This document shows positions 26,201 to 34,073 of a stretch of 64,000 nucleotides of DNA, one piece after another. The notes under the pieces are model-generated. The model was given only the letters and a program-made list of their open reading frames with translations, had not been told where the DNA came from and made no database searches. Positions within the stretch are counted from its first letter, which is position 1; the number at the start of each line of letters is the position of its first letter. The DNA lies in the NCBI RefSeq assembly GCF_013433315.1, contig NZ_WXVV01000001.1:248001-312000 (forward strand). Direction: 5' to 3'. Source of the stretch: Pseudomonas crudilactis (GTDB lineage: Bacteria; Pseudomonadota; Gammaproteobacteria; Pseudomonadales; Pseudomonadaceae). The translations under genes and the position numbers were made by a program.

Positions 26201-26392
26201 CTGGTGTTCTCCAGCGGTGCCGGTGCCGAGATGCGTCACGCCATGGGTGTGGCGGTGTTCTCCGGGATGCTCGGGGTGACCTTCTTCGGTCTGTTGCTGA
26301 CACCAGTGTTCTACGTACTGATCCGTAACTTTGTCGAACGCGGCGAAGCCCGCAAAGCGGCCAAAGCTCTGAAACTGGAGGCGCAACAATGA
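23213..26392 (+). CDS. mexF: MexF-type RND multidrug efflux pump
   Basis: A 1059-residue inner-membrane proton-driven pump of the HAE1 group, close to the 1062 residues of P. aeruginosa MexF. It has 12 transmembrane helices with two large periplasmic loops. Helix 4 carries the proton-relay aspartates in AIGIVVDDAIVVVENVERN; helix 1 begins FFISRPIFAAVLSLLI; the second half has LVGLACKNAILIVEFAKD with the relay lysine. The family's known substrates include chloramphenicol, fluoroquinolones, trimethoprim and quorum-signal precursors; that is knowledge of the family, not seen here. AAGGGA lies upstream; the 3' end overlaps oprN by four bases (ATGA). Confidence 0.92.
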   Translation: MNFSQFFISRPIFAAVLSLLILIAGAISLFQLPISEYPEVVPPTVVVRANFPGANPKVIGETVAAPLEQAITGVENMLYMSSQSTADGKITLTITFALGTDLDNAQVQVQNRVTRTEPKLPEEVTRIGITVDKASPDLTMVVHLTSPDKRYDMLYLSNYAILNIKDELARLNGVGDVQLFGMGDYSLRVWLDPNKTASRNLTATDVVTAIREQNRQVAAGQLGAPPAPNAQSFQLSVNTQGRLVSEEEFENIIIRAGDNGEITRLKDIARVELGSSQYALRSLLDNQPAVAIPIFQRPGSNAIDISNEVRGKMDELKKNFPQGMDYSIVYDPTIFVRGSIEAVVHTLFEALILVVLVVILFLQTWRASIIPLVAVPVSLIGTFAVMHLFGFSLNALSLFGLVLAIGIVVDDAIVVVENVERNIELGLTPVEATKRAMREVTGPIVATALVLCAVFIPAAFISGLTGQFYKQFALTIAISTVISAFNSLTLSPALAAVLLKSHDAPKDRFSKVLDKIFGGWLFRPFNRFFDRASHGYVGTVRRVIRGSGIALLLYAGLMVLTFFGFSSTPTGFVPGQDKQYLVAFAQLPDASSLDRTEDVIKRMSDLALKQPGVESAVAFPGLSINGFTNSPNAGIVFVTLKPFDERKDPSMSAGAIAGALNGQYANIQEAYMAIFPPPPVQGLGTIGGFRLQIEDRGNLGYDELYKETMNIINKSHSVPELAGLFTSYTVNVPQVDAAIDREKAKTHGVAVSDIFDTLQIYLGSLYANDFNRFGRTYQVNVQAEQQFRLESDQIGQLKVRNNKGEMIPLATFIKVSDTSGPDRVMHYNGFITAEINGAAAPGYSSGQAEKAIEKLLKDELPNGMTYEWTDLTYQQILSGNTALFVFPLCVLLAFLVLAAQYESWSLPLAVILIVPMTLLSAITGVIISGGDNNIFTQIGLIVLVGLACKNAILIVEFAKDKQEEGLDPLAAVLEACRLRLRPILMTSFAFIMGVVPLVFSSGAGAEMRHAMGVAVFSGMLGVTFFGLLLTPVFYVLIRNFVERGEARKAAKALKLEAQQ

Positions 26393-27810
26393 GTCTGAAA
26401 GTCTTCCTGCCGAGTCTGCTGGTGCTGGCCCTCAGCGCCTGCGCTGTCGGCCCCGACTACAAGACCCCAGCCACGGAGGCGGCCAACATCAGGGCCGTCA
26501 CCGATGGCGCCGCCGGGCAAAAGAACTTCGACCGTTCGAAATTCGAAGGCATCTGGTGGCAGCAATTCGACGATCCGACCCTCAACCAGTTGGTGACCCA
26601 ATCGCTGCAAGGCAACCGTGAACTGCGCGTGGCGTTCGCCCGCTGGAAAGCCGCCCGGGCGATCCGCGACGACGCCAGCAACGATGCGATGCCGACCATC
26701 ACCAGCCGCGCCAGCAGTGACCTGGCCAAGGGGCAAATCCCCGGCCAGACCACTAACCGGGTCAATAGCGAACGCTATGACCTCGGTCTGGACATGGCCT
26801 GGGAGCTTGACCTGTTCGGGCGCATCCAGCGCAATCTGGAAGCCAGCGACGCCGACCAGCAAGCAGCCGAAGCCGATCTGTACCAACTGCAAGTCACCAT
26901 GATTGCCGAACTGGTCGACGCTTACGGTCAACTGCGTGGTGCTCAGCTGCGCGAGAAGATCGCCGTGGCCAACCTGAACAACCAGCAGGAGTCGCGCAAG
27001 ATCACCATCAGCCTGCGAGATGCCGGTGTTGGCGATCAGCTCGATGTCGAACGTGCCGATGCCCGTCTGGCCTCAGTCGAAGCCAGCGTGCCGCAATTGC
27101 AGGCAGAACAGGTTCGGCAGAAAAACCGTATCGCGACCCTCTTGGGCGAGCGTCCGGACAAGCTGACCGTCGATCTGAGTCCAAAAGACTTGCCGGCAAT
27201 TGCCAAGGCCTTGCCGATCGGTGATCCGGGCGAACTGCTGCAACGTCGTCCGGACATCCTCAGCGCGGAACGCAACCTGGCTTCGGCCACAGCGCGCATC
27301 GGCGTGGCGAAAGCGGATCTGTTCCCACGGGTCAGCCTCAGCGGTTTCCTCGGCTGGACGGCCGGGCGTGGTTCGCAGATTGGTTCCTCGGCGGCTAACG
27401 CCTGGGCACTCGGCCCGAGCATCACTTGGGCAGCGTTCGACCTTGGCAGTGTGCGCGCCCGTTTGCGCGGCGCCGATGCTGATGCCGAAGGCGCACTGGC
27501 GACTTACGAGCAACAAGTGCTGCTGGCCCTGGAAGAGTCGGAAAACGCCTTCAGTGATTACGGCAAGCGTCAGCAGCGCCTGATCTCGCTGATTCGTCAG
27601 AGCGAATCAAGTCGCAAGGCTGCCGACCTGGCTGAAATCCGCTATCGCGAAGGCACGACTGACTTCCTCGTGCTGCTCGACGCCCAGCGTGAACGGCTGA
27701 ATGCCGAAGACAGTCAGGCCCAGGCTGAAGTCGACCTGTATCGCGGCATTGTCGCGATCTACAAGGCCCTTGGCGGCGGCTGGCAACCGGAGACTGTTGC
27801 CAGCAAGTAA
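26389..27810 (+). CDS. oprN: OprN-type outer-membrane efflux channel lipoprotein
   Basis: A 473-residue TolC-like outer-membrane factor of the NodT group. The signal ends in VLALSACAVGPDY, giving an acylated cysteine at about 18 followed by the usual VGPDYK-x-P start. Two OEP repeats follow, each with long helices: the first from about 60 to 250 and the second with RRPDILSAERNLASATARIGVAKADLFPR, the conserved RPD motif, then YREGTTDFLVLLDAQRERL. It completes the tripartite pump with mexE and mexF and is translationally coupled to mexF. A rho-independent terminator follows after 49 bases. Confidence 0.9.
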   Translation: MSLKVFLPSLLVLALSACAVGPDYKTPATEAANIRAVTDGAAGQKNFDRSKFEGIWWQQFDDPTLNQLVTQSLQGNRELRVAFARWKAARAIRDDASNDAMPTITSRASSDLAKGQIPGQTTNRVNSERYDLGLDMAWELDLFGRIQRNLEASDADQQAAEADLYQLQVTMIAELVDAYGQLRGAQLREKIAVANLNNQQESRKITISLRDAGVGDQLDVERADARLASVEASVPQLQAEQVRQKNRIATLLGERPDKLTVDLSPKDLPAIAKALPIGDPGELLQRRPDILSAERNLASATARIGVAKADLFPRVSLSGFLGWTAGRGSQIGSSAANAWALGPSITWAAFDLGSVRARLRGADADAEGALATYEQQVLLALEESENAFSDYGKRQQRLISLIRQSESSRKAADLAEIRYREGTTDFLVLLDAQRERLNAEDSQAQAEVDLYRGIVAIYKALGGGWQPETVASK

Positions 27811-27859
27811 TCGATTGTTAAAGAGCTCCTTTGGTTGGCCGCAACCAACCAAATTTTTT

Positions 27860-27892
27860 GCCCCGCGTATCATTCGGTCGCGGGGCTTTTTT
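27860..27892 (+). terminator. rho-independent terminator of mexEF-oprN
   Basis: GCCCCGCG (27860-27867) pairs with CGCGGGGC (27879-27886), 11-base loop, followed by six T. The converging HlyD gene ends 46 bp further on. Confidence 0.88.
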
Positions 27893-27917
27893 ATGCCTCG
27901 AAAATCACACCCTCTTC

Positions 27918-27936
27918 TGTAGGAGCTGCCGCAGGG
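27918..27936. repeat. solitary REP-like fragment
   Basis: TGTAGGAGCTGCCGCAGGG is one arm of a common Pseudomonas REP type. It lies directly against the stop codon of the minus-strand adaptor gene. Confidence 0.4.
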
Positions 27937-27937
27937 A

Positions 27938-28882
27938 TCAGTTTTCCAGCACGGTGACGGTCGCTGTGGTGCCCGCTCGCAGGCGGTTTTTGCCGGCGTA
28001 GTCGCCGTCGATATCGATCCGCACCGGCACTCGCTGCGCCAGTTTCACCCAGGTGTAACTCGGGTTGATGTTGGCCAGTAGCCGGCTGCCCGGCGCGTTT
28101 TCGCGGTCGGCAATGGCGAAGGCAATGCTCTGCACCCTGCCGCCGAAGGTCTCCCCGCTCATCAATTGCACCCGTACCCGATCGCCCTCGCCAATACGCG
28201 GCAGTTTGGTTTCTTCGAAGTAACCACTGATGTAGAACGAGTCGCTGTCGACCAGCGCCAGCAAAGCGCCGCCGCTCACCGCGTAGTCACCCTCACGGGT
28301 CAGGAGGTTGGTCACATAACCGCTGACTGGCGACTCGACGCGGGTGCGCTGCAAATCCAGTTCAGCCTGGGTCAATGCGGCAATCGCCAACTGCACATTG
28401 GCCTCGGCAAGACCGAGATTGGCCTGATTGCGCAACACGTCCGCCTGGGCCACGGCCACATCGGTACTGGATTTTTCCCACTCTTCGCCAGAAATCGCAA
28501 ACCCCTGCTTGAGCGTACGCCGTCGGCGTTCTTCACTTTGCCGCTGCTTGAGCAAGGCTTCACTGGCAACAATGGAGGCTTGTGACTGGCCCAGCGTTGC
28601 CTTCGCGACCTCCACCGACCGTCGCGCGTGCTCCACCGCCAGGCTATAGCGCGCCGGATCGATTTCCAGCAGCAGTTGCCCCTTGTCGACATGTTGGTTG
28701 TCCTGCACCGCCAGGCTGACAATGCGCCCCGAGACGTCCGCCGACAGCGTCACCACATCGGCTCTGACCCGCGCATCGCGAGTCCACGGCGCACGGGTGT
28801 AATGCTCCCAGGCAAACCAGCCGAGCACGATCGCCAGCAGCACCACCGCCAATGTGATCAATCGTGTGAATAGCACTTTCAA
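27938..28882 (-). CDS. HlyD-family efflux adaptor (AaeA/EmrA-like)
   Basis: A 314-residue inner-membrane-anchored adaptor: one N-terminal helix (LITLAVVLLAIVLGWFAW), then biotinyl-lipoyl-like halves with VTLSADVSGRIVSLAVQDNQHVDKGQLLLEI (split around a coiled hairpin, about 75-150) and VESPVSGYVTNLLTREGDYAV. It works with the FUSC permease two genes upstream, as AaeA does with AaeB, probably exporting aromatic acids or similar small molecules. It begins only four bases after DUF1656. The operon has no outer-membrane factor of its own and would have to borrow one; OprN is the nearest. Confidence 0.83.
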   Translation of the reverse strand: MKVLFTRLITLAVVLLAIVLGWFAWEHYTRAPWTRDARVRADVVTLSADVSGRIVSLAVQDNQHVDKGQLLLEIDPARYSLAVEHARRSVEVAKATLGQSQASIVASEALLKQRQSEERRRRTLKQGFAISGEEWEKSSTDVAVAQADVLRNQANLGLAEANVQLAIAALTQAELDLQRTRVESPVSGYVTNLLTREGDYAVSGGALLALVDSDSFYISGYFEETKLPRIGEGDRVRVQLMSGETFGGRVQSIAFAIADRENAPGSRLLANINPSYTWVKLAQRVPVRIDIDGDYAGKNRLRAGTTATVTVLEN

Positions 28883-28886
28883 AGCA

Positions 28887-29087
28887 TCAGGCTCCCATCA
28901 GCAAAATCAGCGTGGCACAGACGCAGGCATATAACGCGCCTTCGAACAGCGCTTCATGCCAGACCAGACGCAGAACGCCAAGACGCCGCAGTCCCCAGTC
29001 CAGCACCATAAAAATCGGTATGGCCAACAGTAACGCCTGGGCAATGGGCGGCAGGTAGACACCGCCAATCTCGAAATCAATGGGCAA
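28887..29087 (-). CDS. DUF1656 small membrane protein (AaeX-like)
   Basis: A 66-residue protein with two transmembrane helices (YLPPIAQALLLAIPIFMVL and EGALYACVCATLILLMGA), matching DUF1656/AaeX, a constant companion of AaeA-AaeB efflux pairs with no known separate activity. The usual family start is MPIDFEIGG; here that codon is TTG at 29087, with GGAGAAG nine bases before it. The longer ATG frame from 29129 runs through the end of the FUSC gene. Using TTG, the gene overlaps FUSC by 11 bases, so translation is likely coupled. Confidence 0.75.
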   Translation of the reverse strand: MPIDFEIGGVYLPPIAQALLLAIPIFMVLDWGLRRLGVLRLVWHEALFEGALYACVCATLILLMGA

Positions 29088-31212
29088 GGGCTGCTTCTCC
29101 TTCCGGGACGGCGCGCTGGATAGCATCACCGTGGCGCTGCAAAAATGACACGACGATCAACAGTGCCACACGCATGCGAAACAGCGACCAGACATGTTCA
29201 TGGCTGGCGACGTGCAGTTCATCCAGTTCGTCGCCCAATATGTGCAGGGTGGCCAACAACGGCGTCAGTTGCACATCCTGCCGCCCGGCGACAAAGCGCC
29301 CGGTCTTGTGCACGGCCGAAACCAGACGCTGAGTGAAAGCATCTGTCAGTAGCGCATTGTTGTGCGCCTGCTGCCGCAACTGGTGCATCGCCACACCCAG
29401 TGCCACGCACGCCAGGCTTATTTCATAGAGTTGCTGCATGGCACGGCTGTTCAGCGCCGGCAGCAGGCCGAGCATGCTGGTCAGGCGATCGACCATGCGG
29501 CTTTCAAAGGCAAACTGTTGTTCATCGGTCGCCGGGGTTTTGGTCAATCCATACACCTGCTCGCGCGCTTCGTTATACAAGCGGCGAAGACGCCATGCCG
29601 GGCGAAACGGGAAAATCCATGCATAGACGATCAAGGCGAGCATTGCCGCACTGACATAGGCGCCGGCAAACTCGAACCATTGAATCGCCGTGTTCTGGCC
29701 AGTGCCGATATTCTGCGGGCCGAGCATGAGGAAACTCGACAAGCCCAGCCCCATGCCAATGCCCGCCGTCGCCGGGCTCGCCAGACCGATCGCGATCACG
29801 TACAGCAACGGCGCCAGCAACAATGCCAACCATTCGAAATCACTGATTGCCGGCACCAGCATGAATTGATAGACCGCCGAGACCACCAGCGCCAGCCCCA
29901 GACCGCGTGCGTAACTCTGCGCGGCCATCAGCGGACGCGGAAACGTCGCCATCAGCGAGCAGAGGATTCCCACCAGAATCATCCCGCCCCGTGCGCCATC
30001 CCACGCCGTTTCGATCCAGATCAATCCGGCGACCAGCAACGCGGTAAAGGCGCGGATGGCGTTCATCGTGGCCAACGTGAAATCCAGGTGCAGCGGACTG
30101 GCCTGACCGCGATAGAGGCAACTGGCTTCGCGGCCATCCTGAATGGCGTCGCTCAGTTCCAGTATCTGCTCCAACTGGTGCAACAGCCGCGCCTGCTCCC
30201 AGCGCAATGCCCACGCCAGCGAACGCAGGGTGGCGCTCATGTCTTCGGTAAGCTGTTCGGCCTGATAAGCCAGCGCTTCGAACTGTTGCTGGAGCGTAAT
30301 GAACTGATGTCGCGCCTCGGCAGGTAGCGACCGGCCTTGTTGCGCCAACTGGTCGAGCAAGGTCAATTCCTCGGCACGCAGTTGCTGGATGTTCTGCGGC
30401 AGATCGCCTTCCCAGCGCACGGTGAGCAACTCGCGCTGATGACGCAAAGCGGTCAACCGCGACGTCAGCAACATCAATTGATTACCCAGCAACAGCACCA
30501 GATTGTTGGCACTGCGCAGACGTGGCGCATCAAAATACAGATGCCGGCGCAGGCCCTCCAAGGCACTTATTTCCCCAAGCAACTGCATTTGCCTACGCTG
30601 AAAGTCCGCTTCGCTTTCCTCCGTGCGCAGCACCGCAGCGGCATGGCTGGCAGCCAGCTTGATCACTTGATCGACCTTGGCGAAGTACCCTTTGGCCACT
30701 GCTTCCGGCCGCGCCGTGAGCAGACTCACCACGCAGACGCACGCCACCGCCAGCAAGGTTTCGGTAACGCGGGTAACGGCCAATAGAAAGGTACCGTCCT
30801 GATCCGGAATCGCCAATAACGCCACGACCACAGCGGTGTAACCACTGAGCACAAACGCTTGCGAGCTGGTGTAACGCAACAACGTGCCGCCTGCCGTACA
30901 CAGCGCCAGCCACAGTGCCAGGGTGGTAATGAAAGGCAGCGGTGCCTGAGGAAAAATGGCCATGATCAACACCGCCACCACCGCACCGAGGGTCGTGCCG
31001 ATGACCTGGCCGAAACTGCGCGCCAGTGCCATCCCGGCCAATGGCTGGCTGACAATCACCACCGCCATGATCGACCATTTGGGCTGATCGAGATCGAACA
31101 GAAATGCCAGGTACAGCGTCAACAATCCCGCCGCAATGGTGCGCAGGGCAAACAGCAGAACGGCCTGACTCGGATGAATCACCGTCTTGAAGTAAATGAA
31201 CAGGGCTTGCAT
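29077..31212 (-). CDS. FUSC family permease (AaeB-like)
   Basis: A 711-residue inner-membrane protein with two sets of about five or six helices (about 10-160 and 350-500) separated and followed by long helical cytoplasmic parts, the FUSC/AaeB plan. It starts MQALFIYFKTVIHPSQAVLLFALRT; the frame extends 33 codons further upstream without family-like sequence. Fusaric acid and hydroxybenzoate exporters are the known relatives. It is the first gene of the unit FUSC-DUF1656-HlyD and is divergent from the TPR protein gene across a 171-bp gap. Confidence 0.83.
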   Translation of the reverse strand: MQALFIYFKTVIHPSQAVLLFALRTIAAGLLTLYLAFLFDLDQPKWSIMAVVIVSQPLAGMALARSFGQVIGTTLGAVVAVLIMAIFPQAPLPFITTLALWLALCTAGGTLLRYTSSQAFVLSGYTAVVVALLAIPDQDGTFLLAVTRVTETLLAVACVCVVSLLTARPEAVAKGYFAKVDQVIKLAASHAAAVLRTEESEADFQRRQMQLLGEISALEGLRRHLYFDAPRLRSANNLVLLLGNQLMLLTSRLTALRHQRELLTVRWEGDLPQNIQQLRAEELTLLDQLAQQGRSLPAEARHQFITLQQQFEALAYQAEQLTEDMSATLRSLAWALRWEQARLLHQLEQILELSDAIQDGREASCLYRGQASPLHLDFTLATMNAIRAFTALLVAGLIWIETAWDGARGGMILVGILCSLMATFPRPLMAAQSYARGLGLALVVSAVYQFMLVPAISDFEWLALLLAPLLYVIAIGLASPATAGIGMGLGLSSFLMLGPQNIGTGQNTAIQWFEFAGAYVSAAMLALIVYAWIFPFRPAWRLRRLYNEAREQVYGLTKTPATDEQQFAFESRMVDRLTSMLGLLPALNSRAMQQLYEISLACVALGVAMHQLRQQAHNNALLTDAFTQRLVSAVHKTGRFVAGRQDVQLTPLLATLHILGDELDELHVASHEHVWSLFRMRVALLIVVSFLQRHGDAIQRAVPEGEAALAH

Positions 31213-31383
31213 GGGCACACTCAACGAAACGACTTCTGCAAGCGTAGACACTGCATCGAAAGCCTGACGGGTAACTGAGTCGACGCAACTTGTAGGGCGA
31301 TTCGCATGCACAGGGTTTGACTCGTGGCCCGAGCTGACCGAAGCTTGCCGCTCTGCTCAAGTACGCCTGTTTCGGAAACCTGC

Positions 31384-32439
31384 ATGCCTCAGTCTCGCCG
31401 CTACCTGCTTATCAGCCTGGGCCTTGTGCTTGTCATCGTCGTGGCCTGGTTGTCGGTGCGCAGCACCGTCCCGGTCATACCCGATGCGATCAAGCACGGT
31501 TATAGCGAAGCGCTGGATGCTGCCCGCAAGGGGCAACCGGGCGCGGCGCGTCAGTTGTATCAGCAACTGGGCCGGCCGGACATTTCGGTCAAGCGCCGCG
31601 TGTGGCTGCACGGTGAGCTGCCCAATTACCCGAGCCCGCAAGCGTTGAAACTGGCCGACACCGACCTGCAAAACGAAGCCCCCGCCGTGCGCCTGGCGGC
31701 GATAAAAAGTGTGGTGGGACTGGTGCCGGGCGGACAACGCAGCCTGTTGCTCGGACCGATGCTCGATGATGAAGATCAAACCGTGCGCTTTGCCGCGATC
31801 AATGCCCTCCTCGGCTTGACTCCGGATGAACTGGGCCTTTACTTCGCTCCGCTGCAACAAGCGATCGACGGTTGGGAACAAACGCTCAAGGCACAACCGG
31901 AAAGCGCTGCCAACTACGCGCAACTGGCCCGGCTGCGTATCCACAACGCCGAACTCAAAGAGGCGCAGGTCGCGCTCGACAATACCCTGCGCCTGGAGCC
32001 CGGCAATCTGCCGGCGCTGGTGATGCAGATCGATGTCCTCGACCGCCAGGGCCAAACCGATGCCGCCCGGCAACTGTTGGGCCGGCAACTCAAGGCACAA
32101 CCTGACTCTGCCTATCTGCAACATGCCCTGGGGCTTTGGCTGTTGCACCACGATCAGCGCGAATATGCCCTGCTCGGTTTGTCCAAAGCCGTCGAGCTGG
32201 AACCCGATAACAAGGATTACCGCTACGACCTCGCTACCACCCTGCACAGCGCCGAAGAACTGGAAGCGGCGCAAAACCAGTTGCAGGAAATCGTTCAGCG
32301 CCATCCCGCTGACCGCAAGGCGCGGGTTTTGCTGATCAACTACTGGAAAGAAAGCGGGCAATTGCAGAACGTGCAGATTCTGTTGGCGCAGCTGGAACAG
32401 CTCAACCCGGATGATCCGGCCTTGCAGCAGGGTCTCTGA
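31384..32439 (+). CDS. membrane-anchored TPR protein
   Basis: A 351-residue protein with one N-terminal helix (YLLISLGLVLVIVVAWLSV), so most of it is probably periplasmic. Residues about 35-150 look like HEAT-type helical repeats (AVRLAAIKSVVGLVPGG, TVRFAAINALLGLTPDE). From about 160 there are tetratricopeptide repeats, for example NYAQLARLRIHNAELKEAQ, YLQHALGLWLLHHDQREYA and LQEIVQRHPADRKARVLL, ending NPDDPALQQGL. Such proteins act as scaffolds or assembly factors; the partner is not evident. The ATG at 31384 is chosen over 31324 because it puts the membrane helix near the N-terminus. Confidence 0.65.
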   Translation: MPQSRRYLLISLGLVLVIVVAWLSVRSTVPVIPDAIKHGYSEALDAARKGQPGAARQLYQQLGRPDISVKRRVWLHGELPNYPSPQALKLADTDLQNEAPAVRLAAIKSVVGLVPGGQRSLLLGPMLDDEDQTVRFAAINALLGLTPDELGLYFAPLQQAIDGWEQTLKAQPESAANYAQLARLRIHNAELKEAQVALDNTLRLEPGNLPALVMQIDVLDRQGQTDAARQLLGRQLKAQPDSAYLQHALGLWLLHHDQREYALLGLSKAVELEPDNKDYRYDLATTLHSAEELEAAQNQLQEIVQRHPADRKARVLLINYWKESGQLQNVQILLAQLEQLNPDDPALQQGL

Positions 32440-32570
32440 GCCAGTTTTGACAGCTCAATTGACACATTCGGAAAGGTATTTCGGAACTGCCATCACGGCG
32501 CAAGGTCAAGTTATTCAGGCCGCTCGATTAGTTGGCGGCCTCGCTTCCCTTAGTCATGAGAGGGCATTTT

Positions 32571-34073
32571 TTGTCTACTTCTAACGAGTTGATCAGTGCG
32601 AAAGCCGCTACCGGCATTGTGGGTCTGGATGACATCCTGGCCGGTGGTTTGTCTCGCGGTCATGTTTTCCTGCTGGAGGGTGAGCCCGGAACCGGCAAAA
32701 CCACGGTCGCTTTGCATTTTCTCCTGGCCGGCGCGAAAGCCGACGAACGCTCGTTGTACATCACGCTCTCGGAAACCGAGCGCGAACTAAGGCAAGGGGC
32801 GCTGTCCCACGGCTGGACGCTGGATGACAACATCAAGATCTTCGAGCTGACGCCCCCCGAAAGTCTGCTCAATGCTGAACACCAGCAGAGCCTGCTGTAT
32901 TCCTCCGACCTGGAACTGGGCGAAGCCACCAAGCAGATTTTCGAAGCGGTCGAACGCTTCAAGCCGACGCGTGTAGTGCTCGACAGTCTGTCGGAGATTC
33001 GTTTGCTCGCGCAAAGCTCTCTGCGTTATCGCCGGCAGATTCTGGCCATCAAGCATTACTTCGTGCGCTACAACGCCACGGTGCTACTGCTCGACGACCT
33101 GACCACCGAATCCCTCGACAAAACCGTGCACAGCGTGGCTCACGGGGTAATTCGTCTCGAAGAACTGACGCCCAACTACGGCGCCGAGCGGCGACGCGTG
33201 CGGGTGGTCAAATACCGTGGGCAAAAGTATCGCGGCGGGTTCCACGACTTCACCATCATGGGCGACGGCGTGCATGTGTTCCCACGCTTGGTGGCGGCTG
33301 AACACCGTGGCGACTACGCGCGCCTGCAACTGTCCAGCGGCATCCCGGAGATGGACGCCCTGCTTGGCGGCGGTATCGAGACCGGTTCAAGCACCTTGAT
33401 TCTCGGCCCTGCCGGTACCGGTAAATCGCTGATCTCGATGATCTTCGCCGCCGCTGCCGTGCTCCGTGGCGAGAAAGCCGCGCTGTTTATCTTCGATGAA
33501 GAGTTGGGCCTGCTGTTCGAGCGCATGAACAACATCGGCATCGACCTCAAGGCGCTACAAGCCACCGGTAATCTGTTGATCGAGCAGGTCGACGCCGCCG
33601 AACTGTCACCGGGCGAATTCTCTCATCGCGTGCGACGCTGCGTCGATGAAGGTCAAATCAAAACCGTAGTCATCGACAGCATCAACGGCTATCAGGCCGC
33701 GATGCCGGAAGAAAACGCGCTGGTGCTGCACATGCACGAACTGCTGCTGTATCTGAACCGCAAAGGCGCGGCGACCTTCATGACCGTTGCCCAGCATGGT
33801 CTGGTTGGCGACATGCAAGCGCCGGTCGACATTACTTATCTGGCTGACACGGTGATTCTGTTGCGCTACTTCGAAGCACTGGGCAAAGTCCGCCGCGCGA
33901 TCTCGATCATCAAGAAACGCACCGGCAGCCACGAATCGACCATTCGTGAATACCGTATTTCCACACAAGGCATGACCATCGGCGAACCACTGGAAGCCTT
34001 TCAGGGCGTACTGCGTGGCGTCCCCACCTACCTCGGCGCGAGTAATCCGTTGCTTCGGGAAGAAAACCTGTGA
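32571..34073 (+). CDS. KaiC-like double RecA-domain ATPase
   Basis: A 500-residue protein with two KaiC/RecA domains. Walker A motifs are GEPGTGKTT (37-45) and GPAGTGKSL (279-287). The acidic pair after beta-strand 2 is SETE in domain 1 and FDEE in domain 2; the first of the two KaiC glutamates is replaced by serine in domain 1. The TTG start at 32571 is chosen because GAGAGGG lies six bases upstream and STSNELISAKAATGIVGLDDIL is the normal N-terminus; the ATG at 32556 overlaps that ribosome site. There is no KaiA or KaiB. The stop overlaps the next gene by GTGA, so this ATPase and the hybrid kinase are made together. Confidence 0.88.
   Translation: MSTSNELISAKAATGIVGLDDILAGGLSRGHVFLLEGEPGTGKTTVALHFLLAGAKADERSLYITLSETERELRQGALSHGWTLDDNIKIFELTPPESLLNAEHQQSLLYSSDLELGEATKQIFEAVERFKPTRVVLDSLSEIRLLAQSSLRYRRQILAIKHYFVRYNATVLLLDDLTTESLDKTVHSVAHGVIRLEELTPNYGAERRRVRVVKYRGQKYRGGFHDFTIMGDGVHVFPRLVAAEHRGDYARLQLSSGIPEMDALLGGGIETGSSTLILGPAGTGKSLISMIFAAAAVLRGEKAALFIFDEELGLLFERMNNIGIDLKALQATGNLLIEQVDAAELSPGEFSHRVRRCVDEGQIKTVVIDSINGYQAAMPEENALVLHMHELLLYLNRKGAATFMTVAQHGLVGDMQAPVDITYLADTVILLRYFEALGKVRRAISIIKKRTGSHESTIREYRISTQGMTIGEPLEAFQGVLRGVPTYLGASNPLLREENL

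Noticed and set aside
24404..26389. 661-codon minus-strand open frame opposite mexF
   Set aside because: Antisense shadow of mexF; composition is His/Gln/Gly-rich and no domain is visible.
32571..34073. circadian clock KaiC
   Set aside because: No kaiA or kaiB is present and the gene is coupled to a hybrid kinase; a general KaiC-like signalling ATPase is better supported.
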